Shown here: piece after piece, positions 6,577 through 13,832 of the stretch
Position numbering within the stretch: position 1 is the first letter of the stretch
How the letters are laid out: the number at the start of each line of letters is the position of its first letter
NCBI GenBank assembly: GCA_903885895.1
Contig: CAISKC010000088.1
Span: 1-13,835 of the forward strand
DNA length: 13,835 bases
From: an uncultured Legionella sp.
GTDB lineage: Bacteria > Pseudomonadota > Gammaproteobacteria > Legionellales > Legionellaceae
Reading direction: 5' to 3'
Position numbers and translations under genes: made by a program
Notes under the pieces: model-generated
What the model was told of the DNA's origin: nothing
Database searches by the model: none
The model's input: the letters and a program-made list of their open reading frames with translations, nothing else

Positions 6577-7799
6577 AAAAACGTGTTGTCATTACCGGGA
6601 TGGAAATCACTTCGTCTATTGGCAATGGGTTAGACAATTTTTGGCAAGCTGCGGTCAAAGGTAGTTGTGGTATCCAACGGATTCAATGCTATGATCCCAC
6701 GCCTTACCCCACTCAAATTGGCGGAGAAATCAAAGATTTCAACTTAGAACATTTGCCAGAGTTTCAGCGTACAAATCGATATCCGAAAGTGGCACAGTAT
6801 GCCTTGTTTTGCACTCATCATGCACTTTCTCAAGCACAATTAACCGAGACGCAACGACAATCCACCGGTACTTACATCGGAACCAGCTTAGGTGGCACCC
6901 CAGAATTAGAGTCTGCCTACAAAGCCTTTTATAATAACAATTGGAAAAAAATACCTGCTTTATCAGTCATTCGCGGCATGCCTAACTCTGTCGCAAATCA
7001 TATTGCGATCGCTTTTGGTCTGGGTGGACCAAACTCCACCATTTCCAATGCTTGTGTTTCCTCTGCTGAAGCTATTGGTCATGCTTATCGACAAATCACG
7101 CAAGGTTATCTCAATACGGCTGTCTGTGGCGGTACGGAATCTTTGATTTGGGAAAGCATCATGTCCGCGTGGTGTAAATTGCGAGTCATGTCCACTCAAA
7201 ATGAGCAACCTCATTGTGCTAATAGACCCTTTGACAAAAATCGCGATGGCTTGGTCATGGCTGACGGTGCTGGCATCATGGTCCTAGAAGAATATGAGCA
7301 TGCAAAAGCCCGCGGCGCTACCATTCTGGCAGAAATCATTGGATATGGCGCCAGTTGTGATGCGTTCCATATCACAGCCCCCCATTCACAGGGACAAATT
7401 CGCTCCATTCAAATGGCATTACAAGATGCCGGATTGTCACCCAATGATATTCAATACATCCATGCACATGGTACAGGGACACAATTGAATGATCTTACTG
7501 AAACACAAACTATCAAAGCAGTTTTTGCATCCAAGGCTTACAATATTCCCATCACCGCACAAAAAGCCATGACCGGTCATGCTATTGGTGCTGCCGGTGT
7601 CATGCAAATTATCTCTACTGTACTAAGTTTACAGCACGGTATTTTATTACCGACTATTAATTTACATGAAGCCGATCCAGAATGTGATCTCGATTATATT
7701 CCTCATCATGCCCGCCACCAAAAAGTAGATATCGCGCTCTCCAATCATTTCGCTTTTGGCGGTGCAAATGCTGCACTGATTTTGAAACGAGCCTCATAA
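6573..7799 (+). CDS. FabF-like beta-ketoacyl-[acyl-carrier-protein] synthase
   Basis: This is a thiolase-fold condensing enzyme that elongates acyl-ACP with malonyl-ACP. The 408-residue product matches FabF length (about 410) and has the full Cys-His-His set: NACVSSAEAIG with Cys161, HAHGTGT with His299, and KAMTGHAIGAAG with Lys331 and His336. Other hallmarks are VVITGMEITSSIGNG, RPFDKNRDGLVMADGAG and SNHFAFGGANA. The gate region (about 189-206, ESLIWESIMSAWCKLRVMS) differs from the usual housekeeping FabF sequence as I recall it. No acpP, fabG or fabD lies next to it. It may therefore be an auxiliary KAS II for a special lipid or polyketide-like product rather than the main FabF, which is an inference. 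An AAAGGA ribosome-binding site (6561-6566) is 6 bases before the ATG, which overlaps the preceding stop by 4 bases. Confidence 0.88.
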   Translation: MKKRVVITGMEITSSIGNGLDNFWQAAVKGSCGIQRIQCYDPTPYPTQIGGEIKDFNLEHLPEFQRTNRYPKVAQYALFCTHHALSQAQLTETQRQSTGTYIGTSLGGTPELESAYKAFYNNNWKKIPALSVIRGMPNSVANHIAIAFGLGGPNSTISNACVSSAEAIGHAYRQITQGYLNTAVCGGTESLIWESIMSAWCKLRVMSTQNEQPHCANRPFDKNRDGLVMADGAGIMVLEEYEHAKARGATILAEIIGYGASCDAFHITAPHSQGQIRSIQMALQDAGLSPNDIQYIHAHGTGTQLNDLTETQTIKAVFASKAYNIPITAQKAMTGHAIGAAGVMQIISTVLSLQHGILLPTINLHEADPECDLDYIPHHARHQKVDIALSNHFAFGGANAALILKRAS

Positions 7800-7803
7800 A
7801 TAA

Positions 7804-7823
7804 ATCCCCGTCGACGCGGGGAT
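7804..7823. repeat. GC-rich hairpin, REP-like repeat copy 2
   Basis: The arms ATCCCCG (7804-7810) and CGGGGAT (7817-7823) flank TCGACG, only a few bases after the ketoacyl synthase stop. The core is the same as the hairpin at 410-429. No T-run follows, so a role as transcription terminator is possible but not shown. Confidence 0.5.
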
Positions 7824-7880
7824 AACATTTCCGATTGACTCTAAGCGGGGTCGTTCAAGGACAAACCACAGAACATAGTG

Positions 7881-7901
7881 TTGGCGATTTTTAATCGGCA
7901 A
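7881..7901. other. Imperfect palindrome upstream of lpxD
   Basis: TTGGCGATT (7881-7889) pairs with AATCGGCAA (7893-7901) with one mismatch and a 3-base loop. It lies just upstream of the possible -10 box for lpxD, so it could be an operator, or it could be the terminator of the upstream operon. The sequence alone does not decide. Confidence 0.3.
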
Positions 7902-7924
7902 TATGAATTGTCAACAGACCCTAG

Positions 7925-7930
7925 TATAAT
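7925..7930 (+). promoter_or_regulatory. Possible -10 box for lpxD-polA
   Basis: A perfect TATAAT lies 27 bases before the lpxD ATG. The hexamers at 16-18 bases upstream spacing are poor -35 matches. The TTGTCA at 7908-7913 is too close (11 bases) to act as the -35 for this box. Confidence 0.4.
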
Positions 7931-7956
7931 CATCCTTTAAATTTTTAGGAAATGTA

Positions 7957-9024
7957 ATGAAAGCCAGTTTGAATGACATTGCCAAAATTGTGCATGGTGT
8001 TGTGATAGGTGATGCAACGATTTTGATTGAAACCCTGGCGCCGATTGATAACATCTTGCCGCAATCTTTAGTATTTGCGGAAGGCACCGATAACATCAAA
8101 CTAGCTGAGAACTCAGAAGCAGGAGCAGTTTTGGTCAGTGACCTGGTCGACAATTTGCAAAAACCCATCATTCAAGTGGCGAATCCTTTCAAAGCGTTTA
8201 TGCAATTGTTAGAACATTTCTACCCGGCGCATCCGCCAACCTTAGGAATCCATCCCAGTGCTGTCATTGAAGAAGATGTGATCATGGGTGAAAACGTGTC
8301 GATTGGACCATTTGTTACGATTCAGTCCGGCTCAAGTATCGGCGATCATTGTGTCATCAAGAGCCATGTCGCCATTGGACATCACGTCCGCATTGGTGCC
8401 CACACCACGATTCATCCGCATGTGACCATTTATGATAAAACTCAAATTGGAGAAAGGGTCAGCATTCATGCGCAAACAGTCATTGGATCAGACGGCTTTG
8501 GATATTTTTATGAGCAAGGCAAACACAATAAAATTCCACATGTTGGTTCTGTCATACTTGAAAATGATGTTGAAATTGGTGCATTGACGGCCATTGACCG
8601 AGCAACGCTGGGTCATACCCGGATTGGGGAAGGCACTAAAATTGATAATCTGGTACAAATTGCCCATTCGGTTCAATTAGGCAAACATAATATTTTATGT
8701 GCCTTCACTGGGATTGCTGGGAGCACAAAAAGTGGCAATCATGTCACGTTTGCCGCAAATGTTGGGGTCAGTGATCATGTGCAAATTGATGATGGCGTCA
8801 TTCTAGGTGCCAGAACGGGTGTACCACCTAAAAAACATCTCAAACAGGGAAATATCTACTTAGGCAATCCTGCTCGACCTAAAGATAAAGCCATTGAACA
8901 AGAATTATCAGTAACCCGCATCCCTTTTATGCGCAAAAATATGCAAGCATTAAGCGAGAAAGTTGCGCAATTAAATGAAAAATTAACGCTGCTGCTTGCT
9001 ATCAAGGATAAAAATAATGAATAA
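7957..9024 (+). CDS. lpxD: UDP-3-O-(3-hydroxyacyl)glucosamine N-acyltransferase LpxD
   Basis: LpxD transfers a 3-hydroxyacyl chain from ACP to the 2-amino group of UDP-3-O-acylglucosamine, the third step of lipid A synthesis, in the cytoplasm as a homotrimer. The 355-residue product has the N-terminal uridine-binding domain (about 1-95), a left-handed beta-helix of hexapeptide repeats (about 100-290, with units such as VSIGPF, VRIGAH and TRIGEG), and a C-terminal helix (about 311-350). Conserved motifs are IGSDGFGY and QIAHSVQLG, whose His237 corresponds to the catalytic His239 of E. coli LpxD. An AGGAA site lies 5 bases before the ATG. Most gammaproteobacteria keep lpxD in a bamA-skp-lpxD-fabZ-lpxA cluster, whereas here it is followed by polA with an 8-base overlap. 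It may be a second, specialised copy. Residues at the C-terminal rim of the beta-helix, which measures chain length, differ from E. coli as I recall it. Confidence 0.93.
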   Translation: MKASLNDIAKIVHGVVIGDATILIETLAPIDNILPQSLVFAEGTDNIKLAENSEAGAVLVSDLVDNLQKPIIQVANPFKAFMQLLEHFYPAHPPTLGIHPSAVIEEDVIMGENVSIGPFVTIQSGSSIGDHCVIKSHVAIGHHVRIGAHTTIHPHVTIYDKTQIGERVSIHAQTVIGSDGFGYFYEQGKHNKIPHVGSVILENDVEIGALTAIDRATLGHTRIGEGTKIDNLVQIAHSVQLGKHNILCAFTGIAGSTKSGNHVTFAANVGVSDHVQIDDGVILGARTGVPPKKHLKQGNIYLGNPARPKDKAIEQELSVTRIPFMRKNMQALSEKVAQLNEKLTLLLAIKDKNNE

Positions 9025-11710
9025 ACCCCTGATCCTGATAGATGGATCATCTTATTTTTATCGTGCTTTCCATGCATTACCACCCTTAAAAAATAGTAAG
9101 GGACAACCAACCGGCGCGATATATGGGGTGGCATCCATGATAAAGCGCCTGATCAAAACCTATCAACCCACTCATATTGCTGTGATTTTCGATGCAAAAG
9201 GCAAAACATTTCGCGATGAATGGTATCCAGACTATAAAGCACACCGAGCTCCAACGCCTGATGAATTGAGCATCCAATTCGAACCTCTACAAAAAGTGCT
9301 ACAGGCGATGGGCTTGCCCATCCTCGTCATTCCAGGTGTTGAAGCGGATGATGTCATTGGGACACTCGCGATACAAGCCACTCAAGTCAACATGCCCGTG
9401 TTGATCTCTACTGGTGACAAAGACATGGCACAACTAGTCAATGAACACGTCACCTTGATTAATACCATGAGCGACCAAATTCTTAATATAGAAGGTGTAA
9501 AAAACAAATTTGGTGTAACACCTCAACAAATAGTCGATTACCTGACGTTGGTTGGCGACAGTTCAGACAATGTCCCTGGTGTCACCAAATGTGGTCCTAA
9601 AACGGCGACATCCTGGTTAGAAACCTATGGAAATTTAGACAACATTGTTGCACATGCAGCAGAATTCAAAGGAAAAATCGGTGAGCATTTACGCACATGC
9701 CTGCCGCATTTACCCTTATCAAAACGCCTGGTCACTATCAAAACCGACGTACCCTTAACAGTACTACCTCAAGATCTCATCCAACAACCCGAAGATCTTG
9801 CACAATTACGCATCTTAGCGGAAGAATTTGAATTTAAAAACTGGTTACGTGATATACCAACAGAAGCCAGCGCCCCAACATCAACGCCACCTACGATACA
9901 ACCGCCCTCTGCATTCGACTATCTCACCATTACCACATTAAGCGTTTGGCAAAATTATCTACAAGCGCTCCAGCAGGCTCAACTGATTTGTGTCGATACC
10001 GAAACCACTCATTTAGATCCTATGCTCGCAGAATTGGTAGGCATTGCACTTCAAGTCGAAGGACAAAAACCGGCTTATATTCCTTTGCGACACACGGATG
10101 GCACCCAACAATTAGCCTATGCCACCGTCATCGCTGATCTCAAGCCCTACCTAGAAAATCCTAATATTACTAAATTAGGACAAAATTTAAAATATGATAG
10201 CATCGTATTACAACGCAGTGGGATCCAACTACAAGGCCCCCTCTATGACACGATGTTAGAATCTTATCTCTTAACCAGTGCAGATCGCCGGCATGACTTG
10301 GATACACTGGCCGCAAAATATTTACACCATACCACCATTCGTTTTACTGACATTGCAGGCAAAGGCGTCAAACAATTACGTTTTGACCAAATCCCGGTAA
10401 GCCAAGCCGCGCCTTATGCAGCAGAAGATGCGATGGTCACTTTACAGCTCCATCACATTTTATATCAAAAGCTGTCTCCCTCATTGCAGCATTTATTACA
10501 AACGCTAGAAACACCTTTAATCCCTGTTCTAGCCGCTATAGAGCAACATGGGGTTTTGATCGATCCAGAGCGTTTGAAAAAACATGGCATCCGCTTAAAA
10601 GCTCGTTTATTGGAATTAGAACAACAAGCGACCGCCGTCGCCGGAAAACCATTTAACCTGAATTCCCCGAAACAATTACAAGCGATTTTATATGAAGACC
10701 TACAGATCCCTATTCATACAAAAACGCCTACCGGACAACCCTCTACTGCAGAAGCCGTGTTACAAGAGCTTGCTTTAGATTATGAACTACCTAAAATTAT
10801 TTTAGATTATCGTAGCTTGAGCAAATTAGTTTCAACATATATTGATGCCCTACCCAAAAAAATAAATCCGCACACGGGTCGTGTGCATACCTCATATAAT
10901 CAAGCCGTGGCCGCCACCGGACGCTTGTCTTCTTCCGATCCCAATCTCCAAAATATTCCAATCCGTACGGAAGAAGGGCGTTTGATTCGTCGTGCATTCA
11001 TTGCACCGCCAGGACATGTATTGCTAAAAGCTGACTATTCACAAATTGAATTACGAATTATGGCTCACCTTTCACAAGATCCTCAACTTATCTCAGCGTT
11101 TCATGCCGGATTGGATATCCATACTGCAACGGCTAGTGAAGTAGCTGGGGTACCGCTCAGTGCCGTAACGTCTGACATGCGGCGTCAAGCCAAAGCCATC
11201 AATTTTGGTCTCATTTATGGGATGTCGGCGTTTGGACTTGCCAAACAATTAGGCATTGCACGGCAAAAAGCCCAGGAGTACATTGATCATTATTTCACAC
11301 GCTACCCAGGCGTCTTAGATTATATGAATCAAACACGAGCCTTAGCGCATCAACAGGGATATGTAGAAACTATTTTTGGCAGACGCCTAGATCTACCTGA
11401 TATCAACGCGCGTTCCGCGCTGCAACGTAAAGCAGCAGAACGCGCAGCCATTAATGCGCCTTTACAAGGCACCGCAGCAGATTTGATCAAGAAAGCGATG
11501 CTCACATTATATGCTTGGCAACAAACCTTTTCGCAGCCTCCTGCGACGATGATTATGCAAGTCCACGATGAATTAGTCTTTGAAGTGCCTAAAACAGAAC
11601 TGGAAAACGTTCGTCAAGCCATTCAAACGATGATGGAATCAGTTGCCACATTAGCAGTACCCTTAACAGTTTCTATAACCGTGGGCGACTCGTGGGATGA
11701 ATCGAATTAG
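9017..11710 (+). CDS. polA: DNA polymerase I
   Basis: This is the repair and Okazaki-fragment-processing polymerase, 897 residues, with all three activities apparently intact. The 5' nuclease domain (about 1-290) opens with PLILIDGSSYFYRAFHALPP and has GVEADDVIGTLA, STGDKDMAQL and GDSSDNVPGV. A short Pro/Thr-rich linker follows near 280-300. The 3'-5' proofreading domain has the metal ligands of DTET (Asp327, Glu329), GQNLKYD and YAAED (Tyr467, Asp471), so proofreading is retained, unlike in Taq polymerase. The polymerase domain has ATGRLSSSDPNLQNIP, motif A DYSQIELR (Asp673), motif B KAINFGLIYG (Lys726, Tyr734) and motif C VHDELVFEV (His850, Asp851, Glu852). The ATG at 9017 is chosen over an upstream TTG (8996) because AAGGA (9004-9008) is 8 bases away and the product then starts like other PolA proteins. 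It overlaps the lpxD stop by 8 bases, suggesting coupling. Confidence 0.97.
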   Translation: MNKPLILIDGSSYFYRAFHALPPLKNSKGQPTGAIYGVASMIKRLIKTYQPTHIAVIFDAKGKTFRDEWYPDYKAHRAPTPDELSIQFEPLQKVLQAMGLPILVIPGVEADDVIGTLAIQATQVNMPVLISTGDKDMAQLVNEHVTLINTMSDQILNIEGVKNKFGVTPQQIVDYLTLVGDSSDNVPGVTKCGPKTATSWLETYGNLDNIVAHAAEFKGKIGEHLRTCLPHLPLSKRLVTIKTDVPLTVLPQDLIQQPEDLAQLRILAEEFEFKNWLRDIPTEASAPTSTPPTIQPPSAFDYLTITTLSVWQNYLQALQQAQLICVDTETTHLDPMLAELVGIALQVEGQKPAYIPLRHTDGTQQLAYATVIADLKPYLENPNITKLGQNLKYDSIVLQRSGIQLQGPLYDTMLESYLLTSADRRHDLDTLAAKYLHHTTIRFTDIAGKGVKQLRFDQIPVSQAAPYAAEDAMVTLQLHHILYQKLSPSLQHLLQTLETPLIPVLAAIEQHGVLIDPERLKKHGIRLKARLLELEQQATAVAGKPFNLNSPKQLQAILYEDLQIPIHTKTPTGQPSTAEAVLQELALDYELPKIILDYRSLSKLVSTYIDALPKKINPHTGRVHTSYNQAVAATGRLSSSDPNLQNIPIRTEEGRLIRRAFIAPPGHVLLKADYSQIELRIMAHLSQDPQLISAFHAGLDIHTATASEVAGVPLSAVTSDMRRQAKAINFGLIYGMSAFGLAKQLGIARQKAQEYIDHYFTRYPGVLDYMNQTRALAHQQGYVETIFGRRLDLPDINARSALQRKAAERAAINAPLQGTAADLIKKAMLTLYAWQQTFSQPPATMIMQVHDELVFEVPKTELENVRQAIQTMMESVATLAVPLTVSITVGDSWDESN

Positions 11711-11722
11711 GACCTATCTAAA

Positions 11723-11821
11723 GTAGGTTGGGCCTTCTTGGCCCAACAAACGCGCGGAGCGCTACTTCAGCAAAAGAGTCTGTGTGCTACGCACAGCCGT
11801 TGGGCCAAAAGCCCAACCTAC
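11723..11821. repeat. MITE-like palindromic element between polA and the macrodomain gene
   Basis: The ends are perfect 11-bp inverted repeats, GTAGGTTGGGC (11723-11733) and GCCCAACCTAC (11811-11821). Each end also folds on itself: GTTGGGCC-TTCTT-GGCCCAAC at 11727-11747 and GTTGGGC around an AAAA loop near 11799-11817. A further stem, CTGTG/CACAG, lies in the middle. The GTAGGTTGGGC...GCCCAAC core is a widespread intergenic repeat in bacterial genomes. It encodes nothing and lies between two converging genes, where the hairpins may also end transcription from both sides. Confidence 0.7.
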
Positions 11822-11854
11822 CTTAAATTAAAACACCATTAAAAAATTTCACAC

Positions 11855-12508
11855 TTATTTGATCGTATTTTCTATGGTAGGCTCAACCATATCACTGCTC
11901 GCTTTTGGTTTTTTTGAATAGTAATGAAACATAAATTGTCGCTCTTCTACAGGCGTAGTTGTCTCTGCACCTCTAAGACGTTTTTTAATCGGGTCCTGCT
12001 CTTCAATCCTACTGTTTTGATGTTTCGGTGCACCTTTTGGTTCATACACTTTAATCGGTATGTCCAATGGATCTAAATATTCTGTAATGAGGGGATAAAC
12101 ATTATGCCAACCCAACTCACCTAAACCACAGCCTAAAGCTGGGATCGCCAAAGACGTCACGCCCCATTCTTTAGCATGCGTCGCCAAATAAGCTAAACCA
12201 TCATGGATATAAGAAATTTCCGATGGATTACGCCAATCGTCTTTGGTAGGAAAATTTAAAATCCACAGCGCATCATTTTCCTTCCACAAATAGGGCTCAC
12301 CTATTTTAACTTCCTTTCTTTTACAACGTTGCACGTAATCACGAAACATCTCAGGATATTGTTTGCTAAATTTTAACGCCAGACCTTTACCCATTTTACC
12401 GCGGCAGTTTATCGGATTGACGAGCGTCTGTTGCCCAGACTTAAACAAATCTCCTTTGAGAGACACCACATTTACAAACTTAACCTCTGAGCTTTCTTGC
12501 ATATCCAT
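11855..12508 (-). CDS. darG: DarG-type macrodomain protein (DNA ADP-ribosyl glycohydrolase), lacking the usual C-terminal domain
   Basis: This is the probable antitoxin of the adjacent DarT. DarG macrodomains remove ADP-ribose from thymidine in single-stranded DNA. Residues about 14-157 form the macrodomain, with GDLFKSGQQTLVNPINCRGKMGKG (seen as GDLFKSG then NPINC and GKMGKGLALKF), NFPTKDDW with Lys89 at the position of the lysine reported as important in DarG, IPALGCGLGELGW and a closing KVYEP. These are specific to the DarG/ALC1-like branch. Full DarG usually continues with a second domain that binds and blocks DarT. Here the protein ends at 217 residues with a charged tail of about 60 residues (RIEEQDPIKKRLRG and a Lys/Ser-rich stretch) and no sign of that domain. 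Neutralisation would then be enzymatic only. The gene follows darT by 85 bases, with a promoter-like sequence between. The ATG at 12508 has no strong ribosome-binding site, and an in-frame ATG at 12502 is possible. Confidence 0.82.
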   Translation of the reverse strand: MDMQESSEVKFVNVVSLKGDLFKSGQQTLVNPINCRGKMGKGLALKFSKQYPEMFRDYVQRCKRKEVKIGEPYLWKENDALWILNFPTKDDWRNPSEISYIHDGLAYLATHAKEWGVTSLAIPALGCGLGELGWHNVYPLITEYLDPLDIPIKVYEPKGAPKHQNSRIEEQDPIKKRLRGAETTTPVEERQFMFHYYSKKPKASSDMVEPTIENTIK

Positions 12509-12533
12509 ATACTCATTGATAATTAAGGGCGGG

Positions 12534-12563
12534 AGTATATAAGTTTTATTGTAAAATAGTCAA
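12534..12563 (-). promoter_or_regulatory. Putative promoter of the macrodomain (darG) gene
   Basis: On the minus strand a near-consensus -35 box TTGACT (12563-12558) is followed after 16 bases by TATATA (12541-12536), or after 18 bases by TATACT (12539-12534). It lies in the gap between darT and darG and would drive the antitoxin gene independently of the toxin. Confidence 0.5.
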
Positions 12564-12593
12564 AAAATTTCTTATAACCCCGATTCTTAACAA

Positions 12594-13433
12594 TTAACTA
12601 ACACCTAGGCGTATTCTTTTTGCCTCTACCTCAACATCAACCTCATGTGCATACACCTCGTTCAATAAATCTAATCTGCAGGGGTTCGTTAGATCTTCCG
12701 CACTAATTAATTCCTTTCCAAATGCGCCTCTTTTAGGCGATACAAAAAGAGAGGTATGCACCATCACAGCTGGTGACGAGGCACCATTCATACTAGATTG
12801 GAGCATCGCGGAGACCCGAGTTTGAACTTCCACATTATGGACATAAACAGTATTAATATAACCAGGTTCAATTCTTCCAGGAAATAAAGCCTCTGATTGC
12901 CTACTTTGTTTTGATGCCTGAAATGCAGCTCTACCTGCCCATTTTTTTGAAGGAAGGCCACTTAAAAAAGAGGAGGTCAACGATTTTGCACTAAAAGGAG
13001 ATGGCACCCAATTCTCAGGCGAAAAAAACCGTGCTCTATGACAAGCCGCATTTTTTGTGGTTAAGACTGCCTCAGATTTCCGATCTTGCAATATTTGTGC
13101 ACTGACTCTCACCACACATAATTGCTCTCGTGACGTCTCTTTTTGTATCACAACCATCATAGCGTTATGGGGTTGGAGATACGCATTGGCATAGCCATGT
13201 AATCCACGTTTTGTTTTAGTACGTGGGGAAAAAAACTTCTTATCACGGCGAATTTTTTGCACATCTTGATTTGAAATATCATTCTGTGCTTTGTATAAAC
13301 CCATCTCTTTGGCAGTATCATGTGCCAAGATCCCATGTTTTAAAATAGACGGTAGATTATCAATGTCCACAATGTAATATAGTGAATCAATTTGATCGGT
13401 TGTTAAGGTTTGTTTCTCTGCAAGTAGTTCCAT
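12594..13433 (-). CDS. darT: DarT-like (DUF4433) DNA ADP-ribosyltransferase toxin
   Basis: DarT enzymes attach ADP-ribose from NAD+ to thymidine bases in single-stranded DNA, blocking replication. They act as toxins and in phage defence. Supporting segments, in order, are LYYIVDIDNLPSILKHGIL (18-36, matching the family's NAD-binding start), DVQKIRR (57-63, with Arg62 at the place of the family's catalytic Arg), LHGYANAYLQPHNAMM (78-93, matching the LHDYVxFYFxPRxPM motif) and SRQSEALFPGRI (177-188), where Glu181 aligns with the catalytic Glu of the R-Q-A-E-F motif. At 279 residues it is longer than typical DarT (about 210). The extra is an insert around 135-175 and a C-terminal extension of about 75 residues with no known domain. 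The motifs are recognisable but diverged, so activity is likely but not certain. Start ATG 13433; only a weak ribosome-binding site. The macrodomain antitoxin gene follows on the same strand. Confidence 0.8.
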   Translation of the reverse strand: MELLAEKQTLTTDQIDSLYYIVDIDNLPSILKHGILAHDTAKEMGLYKAQNDISNQDVQKIRRDKKFFSPRTKTKRGLHGYANAYLQPHNAMMVVIQKETSREQLCVVRVSAQILQDRKSEAVLTTKNAACHRARFFSPENWVPSPFSAKSLTSSFLSGLPSKKWAGRAAFQASKQSRQSEALFPGRIEPGYINTVYVHNVEVQTRVSAMLQSSMNGASSPAVMVHTSLFVSPKRGAFGKELISAEDLTNPCRLDLLNEVYAHEVDVEVEAKRIRLGVS

Positions 13434-13686
13434 TTATTATTCTTATTAGGTTTTTATGCCCGATATTAAAACATAGAAACAAAATAAAAGCCACAGTGCT
13501 CACATATAGCTTAAACAATAACGCCAGTAACTCTGCAAATTGTGGGTAAATTTAACGAACTTACTGAACACGCAGAATACACGTCATCCAGAGCTGATGT
13601 ATCCCCACGACAATGCACAACATTAGAAAACTGCATGTGTAAAAACAGAATCTATGTAATATTTTAGAATAAAATAACATGATAAA

Positions 13687-13775
13687 GATCCGTTCTGGCT
13701 GAGGAGTAGCGCAGCCTAAAACACAATACTAGGCTTCGAGACAGCGCTAGCGCGCTTCCTCAGCCCGAACGGGTC
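13687..13775. repeat. Nested palindromic element, MITE-like
   Basis: The outer arms 13687-13705 and 13757-13775 pair over 19 bases with two mismatches; the core 13690-13705 with 13757-13772 has one. Inside are TAGCGC/GCGCTA (13707-13712 with 13744-13749), AGCCT/AGGCT (13713-13717 with 13731-13735) and the palindrome GCGCTAGCGC (13744-13753). The sequence on the minus strand (CCGTTCGGGCTGAGGAAGCG) resembles a class of dispersed intergenic repeats in gammaproteobacteria. It is non-coding. Confidence 0.65.
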
Positions 13776-13788
13776 ATAGTGTCAATCA

Positions 13789-13832
13789 GCACCCTATAGG
13801 GACCACCTAGTCGCACCCTTATGGACCCACTA
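13789..13832. repeat. Two degenerate direct repeats at the window edge
   Basis: GCACCCTATAGGGACCACC (from 13789) is followed 24 bases later by GCACCCTTATGGACCCAC (from 13813). The two units match over most of their length with small gaps. The array, if any, is cut off by the end of the window. Confidence 0.35.

Noticed and set aside
7908..7930. TTGTCA/TATAAT as a promoter pair for lpxD
   Set aside because: The spacing is only 11 bases, too short for sigma70; only the -10 box is kept as a weak candidate.
8996..9016. TTG start for PolA adding 7 residues
   Set aside because: The ATG at 9017 has AAGGA at proper spacing and gives the normal PolA N-terminus.
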